A DNA stretch of 64,000 bases from Platynereis dumerilii (GCA_026936325.1 JAPTHN010000037.1:3349013-3413012), one strand, 5' to 3'. Positions 26,111 to 39,173 are shown, numbered from the stretch's first letter. A program made the numbers and translations. The notes: generated by a model from the letters alone, not told the origin.

Positions 26111-26959
26111 CAGGGTTCCCACTCCTTTACCAAGATCAATTTCAAGGTTTTTTCCAGGTTTTTTCCAGGTTTTTCCAGGCTGCCAAAGCCAATTTTCAAG
26201 GTCAAAATCGCAATGTCCAGGCTTTGGTTTCGGTAAAAAATTAAATGCCTCAAATTCCCATACCATTGCTGAGCCTCAAATTAATTTCAAAACAATGCAG
26301 AACCTATGCCTATATGTAAAATGTACATTGCACATCTACCTAAAAAATGTTTTCTATCCATCTCATTAAAGCCACATTTAAGACAATGATGAGATCATCA
26401 TAATTCATAAACACAATATTCATTGTTCTCTATATAATTGGTCCAATTGGGTTAAAAATGATGTAATTGTTGTTGACACATGGACTACCATTCTGCCAGT
26501 GATTCTGGCAAATTGTAAATGGCAGAACTGATCTATTGATGGCCAGTGCATGGTGCATGGTGAATAGCACTTAACAAAATTCACACCTCTTCACTAATCC
26601 CCTTCCTATCCAATTACAATTAACTGGAACTATCCAATTGCCATTAGCCAAGTGCATCTTCTCCCTATCATCAACAATATCAGATCTTCATTGCAATCAT
26701 TGGATCATTGGATGTAGAAGTTCAAGCCAGCTCACCAAGCACACTAGCGCTAGTACGCAATATGAACGCTAGGTGGCTACGGAACGCGTTGACAACGGGA
26801 GATAAGAGCGCTAGAGCTCCGTTTTTCCTACATCCCACTTTCCCGATCTTTTCCCGGTTTTTGGCAGAAATATACTATTTTCCAGGCTTTTCCCGATCGG
26901 GAAAAGCTATCTCCGAATTTCCCGGTTTTCCCGATTTCCCGGTAGGCGTGGGAACCCTG
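26111..26959. mobile_element. hAT-like non-autonomous element
   Basis: Perfect 12-base inverted repeats, CAGGGTTCCCAC (26111-26122) and GTGGGAACCCTG (26948-26959), bound 849 bases. TAGCAA abuts both ends, a 6-base direct repeat. Subterminal regions contain runs such as TTTTTTCCAGG and TTTCCCGGTTTTCCCG. No transposase frame is present. The CAGGG terminus fits hAT, but the 6-base rather than 8-base flank is atypical. Confidence 0.8.
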
Positions 26960-28191
26960 TAGCAAAAAAATTGCGTTGACGAAAATCATTTCAGTGCTAA
27001 TATCTAATCGCATTACAATAATATTCCACAATTGTCCAATTTCAAAAATCCAGCGACCACAAATGGATCCTTATCATATTTCCTTATCATATTTTCAGCT
27101 ATAAATCCAGTAATACATATTTTTGATTCACACAAGTTTAAACTGAAAACCGAAAAATGTATGACTTTTAATAGCCATAGTATGCAATATTTAGTACGAG
27201 TAAAGGAAATGCAGTACATTGTATTAGAAGGACAGTACCTGTCTTTTTAAAATAGGTTACAACTGTCAATCAATCGTATCATTACCCTAAGATTGAATGT
27301 TACAAAACACGTCGAGAGCATTCAGGCCAGGATTTTGACCGAAGTTGACCAAATTAAAACACCACTCTTTTACCAACTGAGCCCCTTACATACAAGCAGA
27401 GCATTAGTGGATCATAATTTGGCTAAAATTGGCAGACAGGGTTCATAATAAGCTGGTCTAGGGTCACTTCCAGTTCATGCATTTGCATGATTAAGTTGGA
27501 CAGCTGTTTCATCCATCCTCCTCTTCATCATGTTCATTGCCATGCCTGGCAAACCCCAATTAACCCAATAGGTGGAGAGTGCAGGATGTATAGCATATTC
27601 CCATATTCCATATCGTTTTGTTAGCTTGATGCCAGTGATGTGGAGTTTGGACAGTGAATAGTGAATAGCTATTTGCCATTTGCTTCCGTAAACAAAACCT
27701 CAAAATAAATCACTAATTTCAATAAAAGTAACAGGATGCAGACGACTGAAACTGCATAGTTCAGGACTTTATAATCAGGAGATCCAGGATTGAACTTAAA
27801 TATACCAGATGCACTTTAAATACATATATACCCATTGGAGAGTTGGATATAAATCAAAAAATCCATTAAGTATTTTTGACAGGAGTCGATTAACAAACAC
27901 ACAAACCCACAAGCAGAAATCCCAGGAACTGCCCACCCTCACAATACTCCGCCTGTAGCAGGCTGAGTAATAAATGTTCTGCTTACATAGAACTGATTCA
28001 GTGGTAATACAAGTCTGTAACTTCCAAACTTCTATGAAAGCACAAGAGCTCAAATTATCCTAATTAAATCAATAATTTCTGATAGAAAGTCAGTGACAAT
28101 AATCTCGTTTTTCAACCTATGCAACAGGAATTTGGCAAGAATGTGTCTCTGAGGACTGAACCTACAACACGATATTACATAGCAGTTAATT

Positions 28192-28315
28192 CAGTGATTT
28201 CAATCTATATCTAAATTACGATTTTTTTTCACAAAAATCATCGATGTATTTGATTTAAATAGATTTATTTTATCTAAGTCTGATTTTTAATCATTCAATT
28301 AAAATCATGACACTG
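28192..28315. mobile_element. Possible small MITE relic
   Basis: A 124-base AT-rich segment runs from CAGTGATTTCAATC to ATTAAAATCATGACACTG and is rich in TTTAAAT / ATTTAAT words. The ends are only roughly inverted and no duplication is seen. Confidence 0.35.
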
Positions 28316-31197
28316 GCAGGTATACCTATTTGGCATCATCCACAGAATCGAAGTCCTATCATACGCACATGATGCTAGATGTTTACAGCAGACAAATCAA
28401 TCTCACTATGATTGTATGGCCGTAATACAATATTCTCTGCTCTGAATACTTCAAAGGGAATTATCCTACCAGCCCATGGCTTTCCCATCAGGCTAAGTAC
28501 CTAGTCAGATTCCCAGTCATTCTCCGCATATATACAACATGTCAAACCTGCTCTTCCTTCAAATGCTTAGAGATGGCTTGCAACAAGTTGGCAATACTCA
28601 GCAAGGTAGCATTTTTGTGAGACTACAGGACAAATATGACAGAGCATGTTCAACACATTCGAGCTCAAAACTTACAAAAATGCAGCTGGTCATCTGGTCA
28701 ATGCAAAACCGAAATTGAAATTAAAAACAACCTACAGGTCCAAAATGGAACTATTATCAGCAGTACTTCAAACCTTGCCACTCTGTGTGTACAAGAAAAT
28801 AAGCCAGTTTTTGTACTAATATTAAGATTTTGTGTATTTCTAAATTTTCAAATGACAATAGAGTTTATCACTTGATACACAATTTCATATATATATTATG
28901 CAACATATCTTTACCCGTATTTACATTGTTTGTGGACCTGTCAAGACACATTTTGCTGTTTCGCATTTGTCATAATTATAATGGGCAAATTTCCTGTCAA
29001 TAAAATAACTAAATATATTTCAAGACTGAATAGCAGGTGGACTGGTATAGTCAGATTACTGGACTGCTGATGAACAGAAGCAACATAGCAGCAGCATAGC
29101 AGACATAATCATAATATGACCACAACACATTGATCCATTCTATTGACTATAGTCATGGTGTACATGGCGTAGAACAAGACACATTTGATAGTATCCATTA
29201 TGCATACATCAAAGTGATATCTCAGTTCCATCTTCAAAGAGAGAGGCACTTCAACGATAGCCCTTCTACACATAAAACAACATTATCAACACTATGTTTC
29301 ATAATTTATAGTATGGCCATTCTTGCTATCTAAGAGCAGCATATCAAGATGAAGTATGGCTCCTCATAACTTTGTCATACACTATCTAAAATGGTACTCC
29401 CAAATGTGTATCTTCATTTATCATATCCGATGTTTATGCCAGTATACACATGTATATTACACAGTGTATCTGGCAGATAAAGACATTAATTTTGGAGAAC
29501 ATAAAGAGGACAAATTTTAAGTCATATTTGATGCAAGCTTAGTCTGACTAAAAGACTTGTATCATCAATTTTAACAAGAATCATTACTTGAAATTGTTTA
29601 TTTTTTTTTCAGATGCCACAAGTGAGATAAATAATTGTAGAGACACTTCAGCAGACCAAAAGCTGCGAAATCAAACCATAGATGACAAAAAAGAATTGCC
29701 AATGAGCAGGTCTTCACACATGCAAATGAAGGCTTCAGGCGCCATCACCACAACTGTTCGGACGTGTGTTACAAATTTACAATGACAGTCTTTTATATAG
29801 TTGGACAAACATCCCTCAAGATTCTCAGGAGCAACACTGTACGAATTCAGTGAATCCGAAACAAGCACATTACTCATACTGACTATTAAACACAAATATG
29901 GAGGTTACAGATCTGCACATAGAAATACCAAGTCAAGGAAAAAGCAATGTTATTGATGACACGAATCTGCATATGGAAAATCAAGTCAAGGAAAACTATA
30001 GAGCACATAAATATATGAGATCACAAATCGCACCGGATCAGCACAGATGCATATGCAAAGCATTGACTGCACAACACAGATTGTGAATCACTGTCCAGAA
30101 AGAGATCTACATAAGACTGTGGCCTCGCAAAGTGGCTTAAACCAGAATATCTCAACATAGGAACATCATGAAGAACTATCAGCTGCTGATGATTACTGCA
30201 GAGGCTAAAAATGATCTTGATCTAAATCATGCGGTTAAAACAGACACTCAGACATATGATCATCATCACTGCAAAATGAGTTGGCTACAAGATATTCAGA
30301 ATCAAAAGAGAGCTTCCCTGGCTAAAAAAAACATATAAAATAAGTTTTCATTGATCAAATTCCCTCCAGTAAGGCCAGGGCTTTGGTTCACGTTCAAACA
30401 AATTTTGAGATTTTTTACTCAAGTCTCATATATAAATCAGAAGACCTATGACTCTTTGACTCCCTATTCTGACTCTCAATTCCAAAGGGCTGCAATACAG
30501 GTCTATCATAATCATTAGCCCTACAACTGAGAATGATAGAACCTCAAGCTGCACAGGATATGAATGTGAGCAAGACGACCGCCATCGACCGAAGAAGCCT
30601 CAGCAGTACAATTTCATTATTAATCAATTTCAAGTATCATTTTGCAGAAAGTTACTTATGTGGCTTTATCAGAAAATTTTTGTGACAATGAGATTTCTGG
30701 TACATAAGTCACATCTCTGGTACACCAACACAAAACATCCATAGCAGACCCGAGTTTCTAGGGACAGCAATTTGCGAACTATCACCAGAGTCAGAGAGAG
30801 ACATGAGATGAATGCAATTTAAGAAATAATTTAACCATTGTGAGGTATGACAGTCCTCAACCAATTCACCATGTGGCATGTTCACTGCAATACTGAAATG
30901 TACACATAACACCGACAAGAGTAGCTCGAGATAAAAATTAGCGTAATTTGACTATGCAGTGGACAGAGGCTGAGAGCGTGGAGTGTTTGGCTTGCATTGC
31001 AGCAGCCGCCATGCACTCCAAACAAGAGGACCTCCTACGCCGTCAATTTAAGCCATTTTGTGTAGTCCCCATTTCCATGGCAACCACAAGCCAAATCAAA
31101 ATATCAATGCTGTCCAAAGGTTAGAGGGAGTGACAGGGATCATGTGTACATGTGCCATCATTAACCATTGGTTGCAGGTTGGTATGATGTATGGCAC

Positions 31198-31370
31198 GAG
31201 CTTTAATTCCAGTATTTATGCACTCTTGTGGGCTAATTAAGACCTGAGGAGAACACAGCAATGAGATAAAAGATGATGGAAACAGCCAGCCAACCAACAT
31301 AGGTCCAGGTGACCCGATAAGAGCAGGAATCAATCCTGGGACCTGTATAACTCAAACTGACTGTACTACT
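31198..31370 (-). mobile_element. Diverged SINE relic
   Basis: The segment aligns with the SINE at 4919-5124 through GTATTTATGCACT, GGGCTAATTAAGAC, GAGGAGAACACAGCAATGAG, CAACATAGGTCCAGGTGACCC and AGAGCAGGAATC. The tail and the A-box head are no longer recognisable. It is older than the other copies. Confidence 0.65.
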
Positions 31371-32707
31371 CAAACAGCAATGATAAACACAGGGAGGAAT
31401 CCTTGGATTATAATTTATAAAAGGAGAAAGACTGAGATACAATGCTATCATATAAAAGCAATTTTACTGCCTAATCCTCTCTCTCATTGAGACTGGCATA
31501 CTCTCCACAGCCAAACTAACATCATTATGTCTCTACCTGATTAAAATAATGTCTGAGAGAAAAGTCTCTTAAGACAAAATGAGGGAACCCTTTTCCTTAT
31601 CTCACCAGTCAATCCAAATTGCCAATAGAGTGACAAGATTTAGCTGAAAAGGGCTGCAAATTGTGCAAATCCATATCTGTTTACTTTGGTATCCAGGATT
31701 CCAGGGCATACGACAGAGACTATTCATACCCTCATTGAGGGAAGCTGTCACATCATGAGTAGTAATGTAAACAAATATCATACAAAACTAAATATACATT
31801 TTGACTCACATTTTTGAGGTTTCTAAGCACTAAGGATAGTTGTGGTAGCTGGATCCCCAAACTCACACCACTATGTTTAACCTCAACATGCTAAACTTCA
31901 TTGCTGTTTACTAACACAACATTTCTGATACACAACATGAGGAAACAACAAGCAGACATCATCTAAGTTCACTCACCGCCACATTATCAAAAATAACACA
32001 CACAAAAATTGCCTTGTTCAGTGCTTATGGGTACTGGTTGTAGTCTATTTGTAGACCACCAGTCATGAGGTTTTAAAAAGCAAAAAAGTTTTACACAAAT
32101 GATATATCGACCTGATTCGACCAAGAGAATTTGATCTTGAGATTTTTTTCTCAAATGAGTAAATTGTGGAACCAAAGTCTTTTTGATTTCTTTTAACATT
32201 TGCCAATTTACCAAACCAATGTAGAGAAAATCTGTCTTCGTTCTATATATACTGAATTCAGTGAACAATGCATAATTTGGGACTTGTGTAATCCCAACTT
32301 TACAATGCTTCAATTCTGAGAACTGGATGTAATTAATCCTGCTTGACGAGGCTTCACCTGTGGACATCCGGTAGATCAGGAAACTGGCAGACAATTGGGA
32401 GAGGAACAAGACCGGACTAATTGAACACAGCCTCCAACAGAGACGGCTGAGATGTCATGGTCTAATTCGAGTCTAATGTGAGCTAGCCTCAGCCAGGACA
32501 GTCCAAAATATACTGGACAATCGTACACCACATTACCATGATTACTCTCACCATTTAACATGTTTAACTTCGCAATTGAATTCAAAGGTCATATATGAGG
32601 GGAGCCACAGGTGGCACAGTCACATTTACATGCAAACATGGTTTTATGAAGGTATTCTTGGAAGCTTTAGAGAAAACACAATACAAGATTTTAAAGTCTG
32701 GTCATTA

Positions 32708-32914
32708 CATGGATGGATGGATGATTGGGGCTTTACGTCCTGTATTTAAGCACTTGGTAGGCTAATTAGGACAGGAGGAGGACACGGTAATGAGGTGAAG
32801 GATGATTTAAACAGCCGTCCAACATAGGTCCAGGTGATCCGGCAAGAGCTGGATTCGAACCCTGGACCCAGCGATTGGCAGTCCAGCACGCTACCACTAC
32901 CAACCCTCCCCCCA
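32708..32914 (-). mobile_element. tRNA-derived SINE, full copy
   Basis: Same family as 4919-5124. The B box is intact (GGATTCGAACC as read on plus); the A-box region is slightly damaged (CTACCACTACCAACCC). Flanking duplication GTCATTA at 32701-32707 and 32915-32921. Confidence 0.9.
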
Positions 32915-33919
32915 GTCATTAGATGCAATCAAACCTAGGACTTGAGTCACATTCAATAGAGCAAGCCAGTGGCATCTAAGCGATCACTCTTCCAAGTCTT
33001 CATGAGACAAGCCCAACTAAACTTTGTTGTACTGGCACCATTCATGAAGGGCTATCGCCAAAACATCAATGAAATATGTCATACATATGTAACAACAGAA
33101 GGCATGGCTTACATCTCTGCCATAAAACAAGATAGGCAGTTTTATTTATTGCACAGCTATAGTCGGCATATCCGGTTGCTTTCAGCCTATCTCAAGGGGG
33201 TCCTCAGTGGTCCTCAGCGAGACATCCACATTTATTCTGGGACCAATAAAATATGCTCGCCCATTTCCAAAACTATCTCGGTGACACACAATCACTTTAA
33301 GCAAGAGACCTCACAGCTACAATGCTGCTGACACAGCATATTTCGCCTGGGAACGAAGCTGTGAGCCAGTGACTGAGGCACTCACCGTGCCAGGGAGGCT
33401 GTGTCTGTAGATCTGCTTGTGTATACCTTTTTAGTTCTCCGCACGAAACTCAGTCATTCCATCTACAGTCAGTCATGCCTAAATAGCATTACAATTCAAT
33501 GACAAATTAGTCAAGATTTACCACTGCAGTTCAAACAAACATATAGAATAGATCATCTTTTTTTTTTCAAATTCTTCTGACATACATTTCACAAACAAGT
33601 TAAAAACACCTGACTGACAAGCCAATCCGTTGTAGGCAGGCGGGCGGTAGTGACTGCAGATTGATGAAATTTAAGTCAAATTTGGCATCTAAATGGCCTC
33701 TAGGGCAGTAGCCTATCAGGTCCGCGCTTAGCAGAACTGGGCAGCAAACTGCCAGAGACATAATATTATGTGAGCGCAGCCGTGAATAGTGCAGTTCCAG
33801 TGAGATTTCGTAGCTTGCTCCCTCGCGCTTGCAACAAGAGCAGGCTACTGTAGCCAGTAAAAACACCACAAGTAGTCCACCACAAATAGTATGAGAAGCT
33901 TGGACATATAACTATGGGA

Positions 33920-34123
33920 TGGATGGATGATTGGGGCTTTACGTCCTGTATTTTTGCACAAGTTTGGTAGGCTAATTAGGACAGGAGGAGAACATGGCAA
34001 TGAGGCGAAGGATGAAACAGCCGTCCAACATAGGCCCAGGTGACCCGGCAAAAGCTGGATTCGAACCCTGGACCCAGCGATTGGCAGCCCAGCACGCTAC
34101 CGCTAGACCAACCCTCCCCCTTT
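33920..34123 (-). mobile_element. tRNA-derived SINE, full copy
   Basis: Same family, with intact A and B boxes on the minus strand and a (CATC)n tail. A 15-base duplication, CATATAACTATGGGA, flanks it (33905-33919, 34124-34138) without mismatch, which points to a fairly young insertion. Confidence 0.93.
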
Positions 34124-35573
34124 CATATAACTATGGGAAAAATATGGCAGAATCCCAGATTCTGATAAAAACCCATTGATTTTGAGTATTGCAAAATATG
34201 CACAGACTAACAGGACAGTCATGTTATGATTTGTATTGGCCAGCAGAACATTCAATGCATAATTCATCAATTTTGGCAAGCAATTATTTGAAATTAAAAT
34301 TATTTCATAATTGCAGTTATTAATACTCATTATTTCTAATTAGTAATTATATTGCGACAGGCTATGACCATTTATGTCACTCTAACATATTAATAACGTT
34401 GTAAATAATATGGCATTTTATACCAAGAACTAGATCATAATTTAATCATTAGAATCAATTAAAAGCTTTTACTGAAAGCCAAATTCTGCAACATCAGCAA
34501 CATCCCACATGTATAACTTTTTGTTAAAAATTAATTAGCAGGCTTTCGCCGAATACTAAACTAGGTTACGGGGAATATGTCAATTTGTTAAATTAAAATC
34601 AATTTCAACCATTGTTCTGTCATTATGATTCATCAGAAATTCTTTGTTTCCTATTGGTTGTTCACAATGCATTTCTAACTTGGTATTAACTAATTAAACT
34701 CTATTGTATCTGAGGATATGTCATCATATCATAAATGGCAAGTATATATATATATAACATCCAATTTACAAATGAAAATTTTCCAAATTCCTGGTCAAGG
34801 ATATTTTGATAATGATACCTCACGCTTCATCAAGGTAGCAAATGTCCCACCATTAAAAGACCAATTAATATAAAATAAAATAAAATAAAACCATCACCTT
34901 TATATGCATTATTTATAAACAGTAACTGTAAGGTGTTGCTTTTTTACTCTGACACCAGCCAATAGCAAATATTTCTTCAATTTATAAAACCGAAACAGAA
35001 AAAAAATTTTCATTAGCGTTTATTTTCACTAGGCACTAAACTTTCAGCCAAGACGAAGAAGTCTGTTGGTGCTATGACTGCTTATATATAAACTGACATG
35101 ATTGAGTAACAGGGACAAGGATAGATCTAAAATATTGACTATACTGTATGCATTTATCCGTCATAAATATATAAGAAATCATTAAGCAATGTTAAGTCAG
35201 CCCACACAATCTCGGCTCAGCAGCAGCTGATCAGCAGTTGATCAGCCAAGTGACCAGAGGCATATTCAGCATTTAGGGGGAGGGGGGCAAGCCTCTTCCC
35301 CTCAGGCCCAACATTCACTGAACAGACTAAACAGTAATCAGTTGATAACAGGCAACTTCTAGATATCACACTAGATACACCCCTGCCAGTGACGCCATAC
35401 ACAATACAATTAATATCTGGAATTTCAGGATGAATCATAACAACAGCCAAAAAGTTCAGAAAATCTATCAGTTCAGAAAGAGACAAAATAACAAAAAGCT
35501 CAAAATTTATAGAATAATGTATTTTAAAATCATTTACCGCTTCATATGGTATGACTTCTTCCTTTTTTAAGAA

Positions 35574-35768
35574 TGGATGATTGGGCCTTTACGTCCTGTA
35601 TTTATGCACTTGCTAGGCTAATTAGGACAGGAGGAGGACACGGCAATGAGGTGAAGGATGATTGAAACAGCCGTCCAACATAGGCCCAGGTGACCCGGCA
35701 AGAGCTGGATTTGAACCCGGGACCGATTGGCAGCCCAGCACGCTACCACAAGACCAACCCTCCCCCCT
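35574..35768 (-). mobile_element. tRNA-derived SINE, full copy
   Basis: Same family; the body has a few small deletions around the B box (GGATTTGAACCCGGGACC). Flanks are CCTTTTTTAAGAA (35561-35573) and CCTTTTTAAGAA (35769-35780), a duplication with one base of length change in the T run. Confidence 0.9.
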
Positions 35769-36946
35769 CCTTTTTAAGAAACACATCAGCAACTTTTTAC
35801 AGAGAATCAATCAGTTTTGCTGGCAAACTCTAATTAATTGGCATGATCCTCATTTTAACTGTGAAAACAGCTACGAATTCCAAAAAAGAGAAGATCCAAA
35901 GTGTACAACAATCTCTAAAAAAAATTCAAATAAATGTAACAATTGGAATTATAATATATTGAAATTAAGTTCAAATACATTTAAAGACACGTGAGTGGGT
36001 GGTCATTGGATTAATTATTTGAATTCAGATAAATATCAAATTATTCCTTATTAACATGACCTTTAGTACTACAATTAATATACAATTATCATATTTATAA
36101 ATAATTATCTCAGGGTTTATCATCTTGAATCACTGTGATTCACTGTGTTTACCATAACACATCTCTCATTAGCATGATTAGTCCGTTCATTCAGACACTA
36201 ATAGACATATAATTTCATATAGATCAGAAAAATTCAGGTTAATTGGCTTTGAGACACAACAAAACAGGACAATGTCTGAGATGTGTCATTTGGTTTCTAA
36301 TTAAGTAAGATATTAAGAGCTAGTGACATCATCAGCTCCAGATAAACTAGCATACATATATGCTATACAGGTACTGGATCATTGTCTATTAATAGATCTA
36401 CAAAGCAGATCATCATTGATTCAACAACCAATAATTTACTTAATTAATTTGGAATAGATCCAGCAATAATACAGTATAATCTGTAAACTGTGCGACTCAC
36501 AGCTTGACCAATCAATATTCATTGTTTTATCTAAATATATGACTTTAAATGCGAATACAGTTCAAAAGTTATATTGACTGTATCAATTGCAAATTTGCAA
36601 TTTTAAAGGGTGCTTTATCATAAAACATTAAAATAATAAGTTTTATATTATTATAATATTATAATATTATTACAGGGCATAATATAGGTATGTATTTTGC
36701 CAAATTTGTTTATCTCATTCTAATATAGAACTAGATTCAAACAAGTTGAAGTGGCAGAAGATATTGGCCAGTCCACTGCTTACAGCGACAGGCTAGAATA
36801 ATACTGAGTGATCAAAATTAAAATAGACAATATCATAATTGCAGCTGTTATGACAAAATGAAAATAGCCAAATTTAGCAGCACTTGCTCAATGAACAAAT
36901 ACAACAGGTTCTGACAACACCTCTACAACACACCCATATTCTATAG

Positions 36947-37117
36947 GATGGATGGATGTTTGGGGCTTTACGTGTTGTATTTATGCACTTTGCAGGCTAA
37001 TTAGGGCAGGAGGAGGACATGGCAATTATGCGAAGGATGATTGAAACAGCCATCCAATATAGGCCCAGGTCATCAGGCAAGAGCTGGATTCGAACCCTGG
37101 ACCCTGCGATTGACATA
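36947..37117 (-). mobile_element. tRNA-derived SINE, 5'-truncated
   Basis: Same family, keeping the tail, body and B box but lacking the A-box head. Truncation is at the 5' end of the element, as expected for target-primed reverse transcription. Duplication ATTCTATAG at 36938-36946 and 37118-37126. It lies only about 190 bases from CAMK2 exon 2. Confidence 0.9.
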
Positions 37118-37305
37118 ATTCTATAGAATAGCCATAACGGTATACTGATGCTAAATGCCAAGAAATACTAAATGCCAATAAATACTAAATAAATCCTTAC
37201 AATGATTCCAAACGCCTAATATCAAGGCCTGAAGTGACAGGCTGGCAAGAATACAGGATGATCAAGGCAGATCAATATTTGACACCTGCAATGCAAAGCA
37301 CTCAC

Positions 37306-37400
37306 CTCTTGAAGATAACTTTTTAGTGTTGATTATTTTGGCAGCAAATTCCAATCCTGTGGATTTCTGGACACATCTTCGTACAATGGAAAATGCTCCC
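37306..37400 (-). CDS. CAMK2: CaM kinase II, coding exon 2
   Basis: On the minus strand a TTTTCCAG acceptor precedes 37400 and a GTGAG donor follows 37306. The 95-base exon completes Lys22 and encodes [15 protein letters not shown] and [16 protein letters not shown], ending one base into Asp. Together with exon 1 this forms the glycine-rich loop LGKGAFSIV. The Lys of AAKII falls at residue 43, the expected ATP-anchoring Lys of CaM kinase II. The 95-base length and its phases match my memory of the vertebrate exon. Confidence 0.97.
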
Positions 37401-37818
37401 CTGGAAAATAAACAGTCGTTCGGTATTTATTCCATGCAGTGGTATAGATCACAAACGAAATAGGGGCCCCACCTTCATTTCGCAATTTTGGCAAAATGAC
37501 AGGTTAGCTTGTAAACACTTTTGAAGCAATGGCTTGTGGATTGCACATTAAACATCGTTTGATTACACATTATCTATTATCAAGCAATAAGGAGCAATAT
37601 AGCAGTGTTTACAGTGGTTATTATGCTATGTGAGAGCGTTCGTCAGCAAAACAAATGTGCCATGTCTGTTTAGCAATGTCTGTACACAGCCGAAGCAATG
37701 TCGGCGGCCTCATGCATGTTGCTTGCGAAAATCTTTCAAATGCAACCTGCTCTCCCCTCCATTCTCGTCTCATTTTGTGCCCAAATAATTCCCACACGAA
37801 TCTCTACCATCAACTTAC
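37401..37818 (-). other. CAMK2 intron 1
   Basis: A short 418-base intron with a GTAAGTTG donor (37818 downward) and a TTTTCCAG acceptor. No element is recognised inside. Confidence 0.92.
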
Positions 37819-37883
37819 TTGCCAAGCTCCTCTTTCAAGTCGTATAATTCGTTAAATTTTGCTGTGGTCGTCTGAGAAGACAT
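37819..37883 (-). CDS. CAMK2: CaM kinase II, first coding exon
   Basis: The minus-strand ATG at 37883-37881 has A at -3 and opens MSSQTTTAKFNELYDLKEEL, then G and two bases of Lys before a GTAAGT donor. CaM kinase II is the Ca2+/calmodulin-activated Ser/Thr kinase that stores Ca2+ history by autophosphorylation. Proteins of the family begin with a short variable leader and then (Y/F)-x-(L/V)-K-E-E-L-G-K-G-A-F, as here. The gene runs toward position 1; exons 1-4 in this window encode only the N-lobe, and the catalytic loop, calmodulin-binding and association domains lie outside. The 5' UTR start cannot be fixed, but only 86 bases separate this ATG from a plus-strand ATG. Confidence 0.95.
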
Positions 37884-37969
37884 TTTGAAATGAAAATGTA
37901 TATTCAATGTTGATTGACGCAGGGAATGTCGCGTTTTCGCGCTGCGTCACGAGACTGCCAGGATCCAAG
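37884..37969. promoter_or_regulatory. Putative bidirectional promoter of CAMK2
   Basis: This 86-base segment lies between two divergent start codons. At its centre, TGACGCAG (37915-37922) and CTGCGTCA (37942-37949) are perfect inverted arms around CGCGTTTTCGCG, giving a CpG-rich core in AT-rich surroundings. The right arm read on minus is TGACGCAGC, which fits the TGACNNNGC core bound by Maf/CNC-type bZIP factors. Just outside, AAGATGGCGGG overlaps the plus ATG and resembles YY1/TISU sites. There is no TATA box. The promoter role is inferred from position and motifs. Confidence 0.6.
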
Positions 37970-38062
37970 ATGGCGGGAAAATTGGAAGATCAAAATCAGC
38001 ATGGCCATGTGTGTGTGCATCAGTGCTGCCTTGTCACAAGTTGTCACTGCTCTGAAGTCATT
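37970..38062 (+). CDS. Candidate first exon of an unidentified gene
   Basis: An ATG in the context CCAAGATGGCGGGAA, close to the TISU element SAASATGGCGGC that drives YY1-dependent transcription and initiation on very short 5' UTRs, opens 31 codons. They read MAGKLEDQNQHGHVCVHQ, then a Cys-rich CCLVTSCHCSEVI, and end in phase 0 at a strong GTAAGT donor (38063). The head-to-head position with CAMK2 supports a real transcript start. I do not recognise the protein. It could instead be a non-coding first exon or an upstream antisense transcript. Confidence 0.45.
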
Positions 38063-38384
38063 GTAAGTGCATTTTAATTTTAAGAAAGCCTAAATAAGTG
38101 TTTACGTAGTTGTACCCGGTTGTTGTTGTTGTTGAAACAGATGTAGGTTCCTGGCCTAGATGATCAAGTTGCCTACAATGCTACATGCTAGCTACAGAGC
38201 ATAGAGCTGCAGAGACTCAGAGCTGCTGTGTTCTCCTTTTTAGGGTGCAATTGTCCATTTGATAATCAAGGAGGAGGGGCTTAGAGTATTCCTTGGCAGG
38301 ACATTTTTCATTTGATGGTAACTACAACAGTACTTACCCGACTTTTGCATATGGATGCGTCTCGGAAATTTTGAAAACCTTAGG

Positions 38385-38665
38385 CCTGACCATTTTAATC
38401 CAGAAGCCACACCAAAACCACAGACCATTTTAATCCTTTATTAAAAAATTTGGAAACCAATTTAATCTTCATGCTTTTTAACCATTTTAATCCTCTTTTT
38501 AAGCCGATTCTAACGATACCAAACATGTTGGGGGTGGAAAAAGCGCAACCAAATGAATCTGAATTGTCAAAAAACCAGAACCATCAAAAAGGCCAAAAAA
38601 GCAGTACTTACCATCCAGCAACACCTCTATAATATACACCCTTTCATAGTAAGTACTCCCCCCCC
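38385..38665. repeat. CCATTTTAATCC interspersed repeat, copy A
   Basis: The segment shares the ordered words ACCATTTTAATC, GAAACCA, CAATTTAATCTTYATG, GATTCTAACGATRCCAAA and TTTCATA with 54935-55175. Both are on the same strand and of unknown class. Confidence 0.6.
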
Positions 38666-38942
38666 CCCGGGTTTGTGACATCCTCAAATATTCCTTTCTA
38701 AATCAAGCTGTTAAGAAAATACTCCCACCGAAATTATTTATTTCAAGACTGCCCAGGAAGAATCTATTTATTTCACCAAAACTGAGCAAGAAATAATTAT
38801 TTTAAAAAAAAATCCAACCCCCCTTGCAATTAAATGGTGGCCCCATAAATGTGACATTGTCCAACAGTATACTGTAATGCTATAAACCAGCGGAAACTTT
38901 CCACCGGGAAGTTGATAAAGCTTTCCTGTGATATATTTCGTT

Positions 38943-39173
38943 CATAGGCGTACGGCGGACGCGATTTTTGGGAGGGCGAGCGACATTTGCCCGAATTTCA
39001 AAATCTAGATTTAATACCATTTCCAATGAAATTGCATTGAATTCATTAATTTTCGATAGTTTTTATTTAGTCATCTGCCCCAAGTTTTTAGCCTTTTTGC
39101 CCGAATCTTACTGTTTCCCAAACTTTTGGGGGGGCGTACACCCCCCCTGCCCCCCCCCTCCGATACGCCTATG
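38943..39173. mobile_element. hAT-type MITE with 8-bp duplication
   Basis: A 231-base element starting CATAGGCGTACGG and ending CCGATACGCCTATG, flanked by a perfect ATTTCGTT duplication (38935-38942, 39174-39181). The right subterminal region is strikingly C-rich (runs of 7 and 9 C). No coding capacity. Confidence 0.9.

Noticed and set aside
27480-27560. Plus-strand SINE fragment
   Set aside because: GACAGCTGTTTCATCC and TTCATTGCCATG resemble the SINE body in reverse orientation, but the match is short and no tail, boxes or duplications are visible.
32969-33331. 120-codon frame in CAMK2 intron 2
   Set aside because: No recognisable domain, no splice context and no conserved composition; length is plausible by chance in a 64-kb window.
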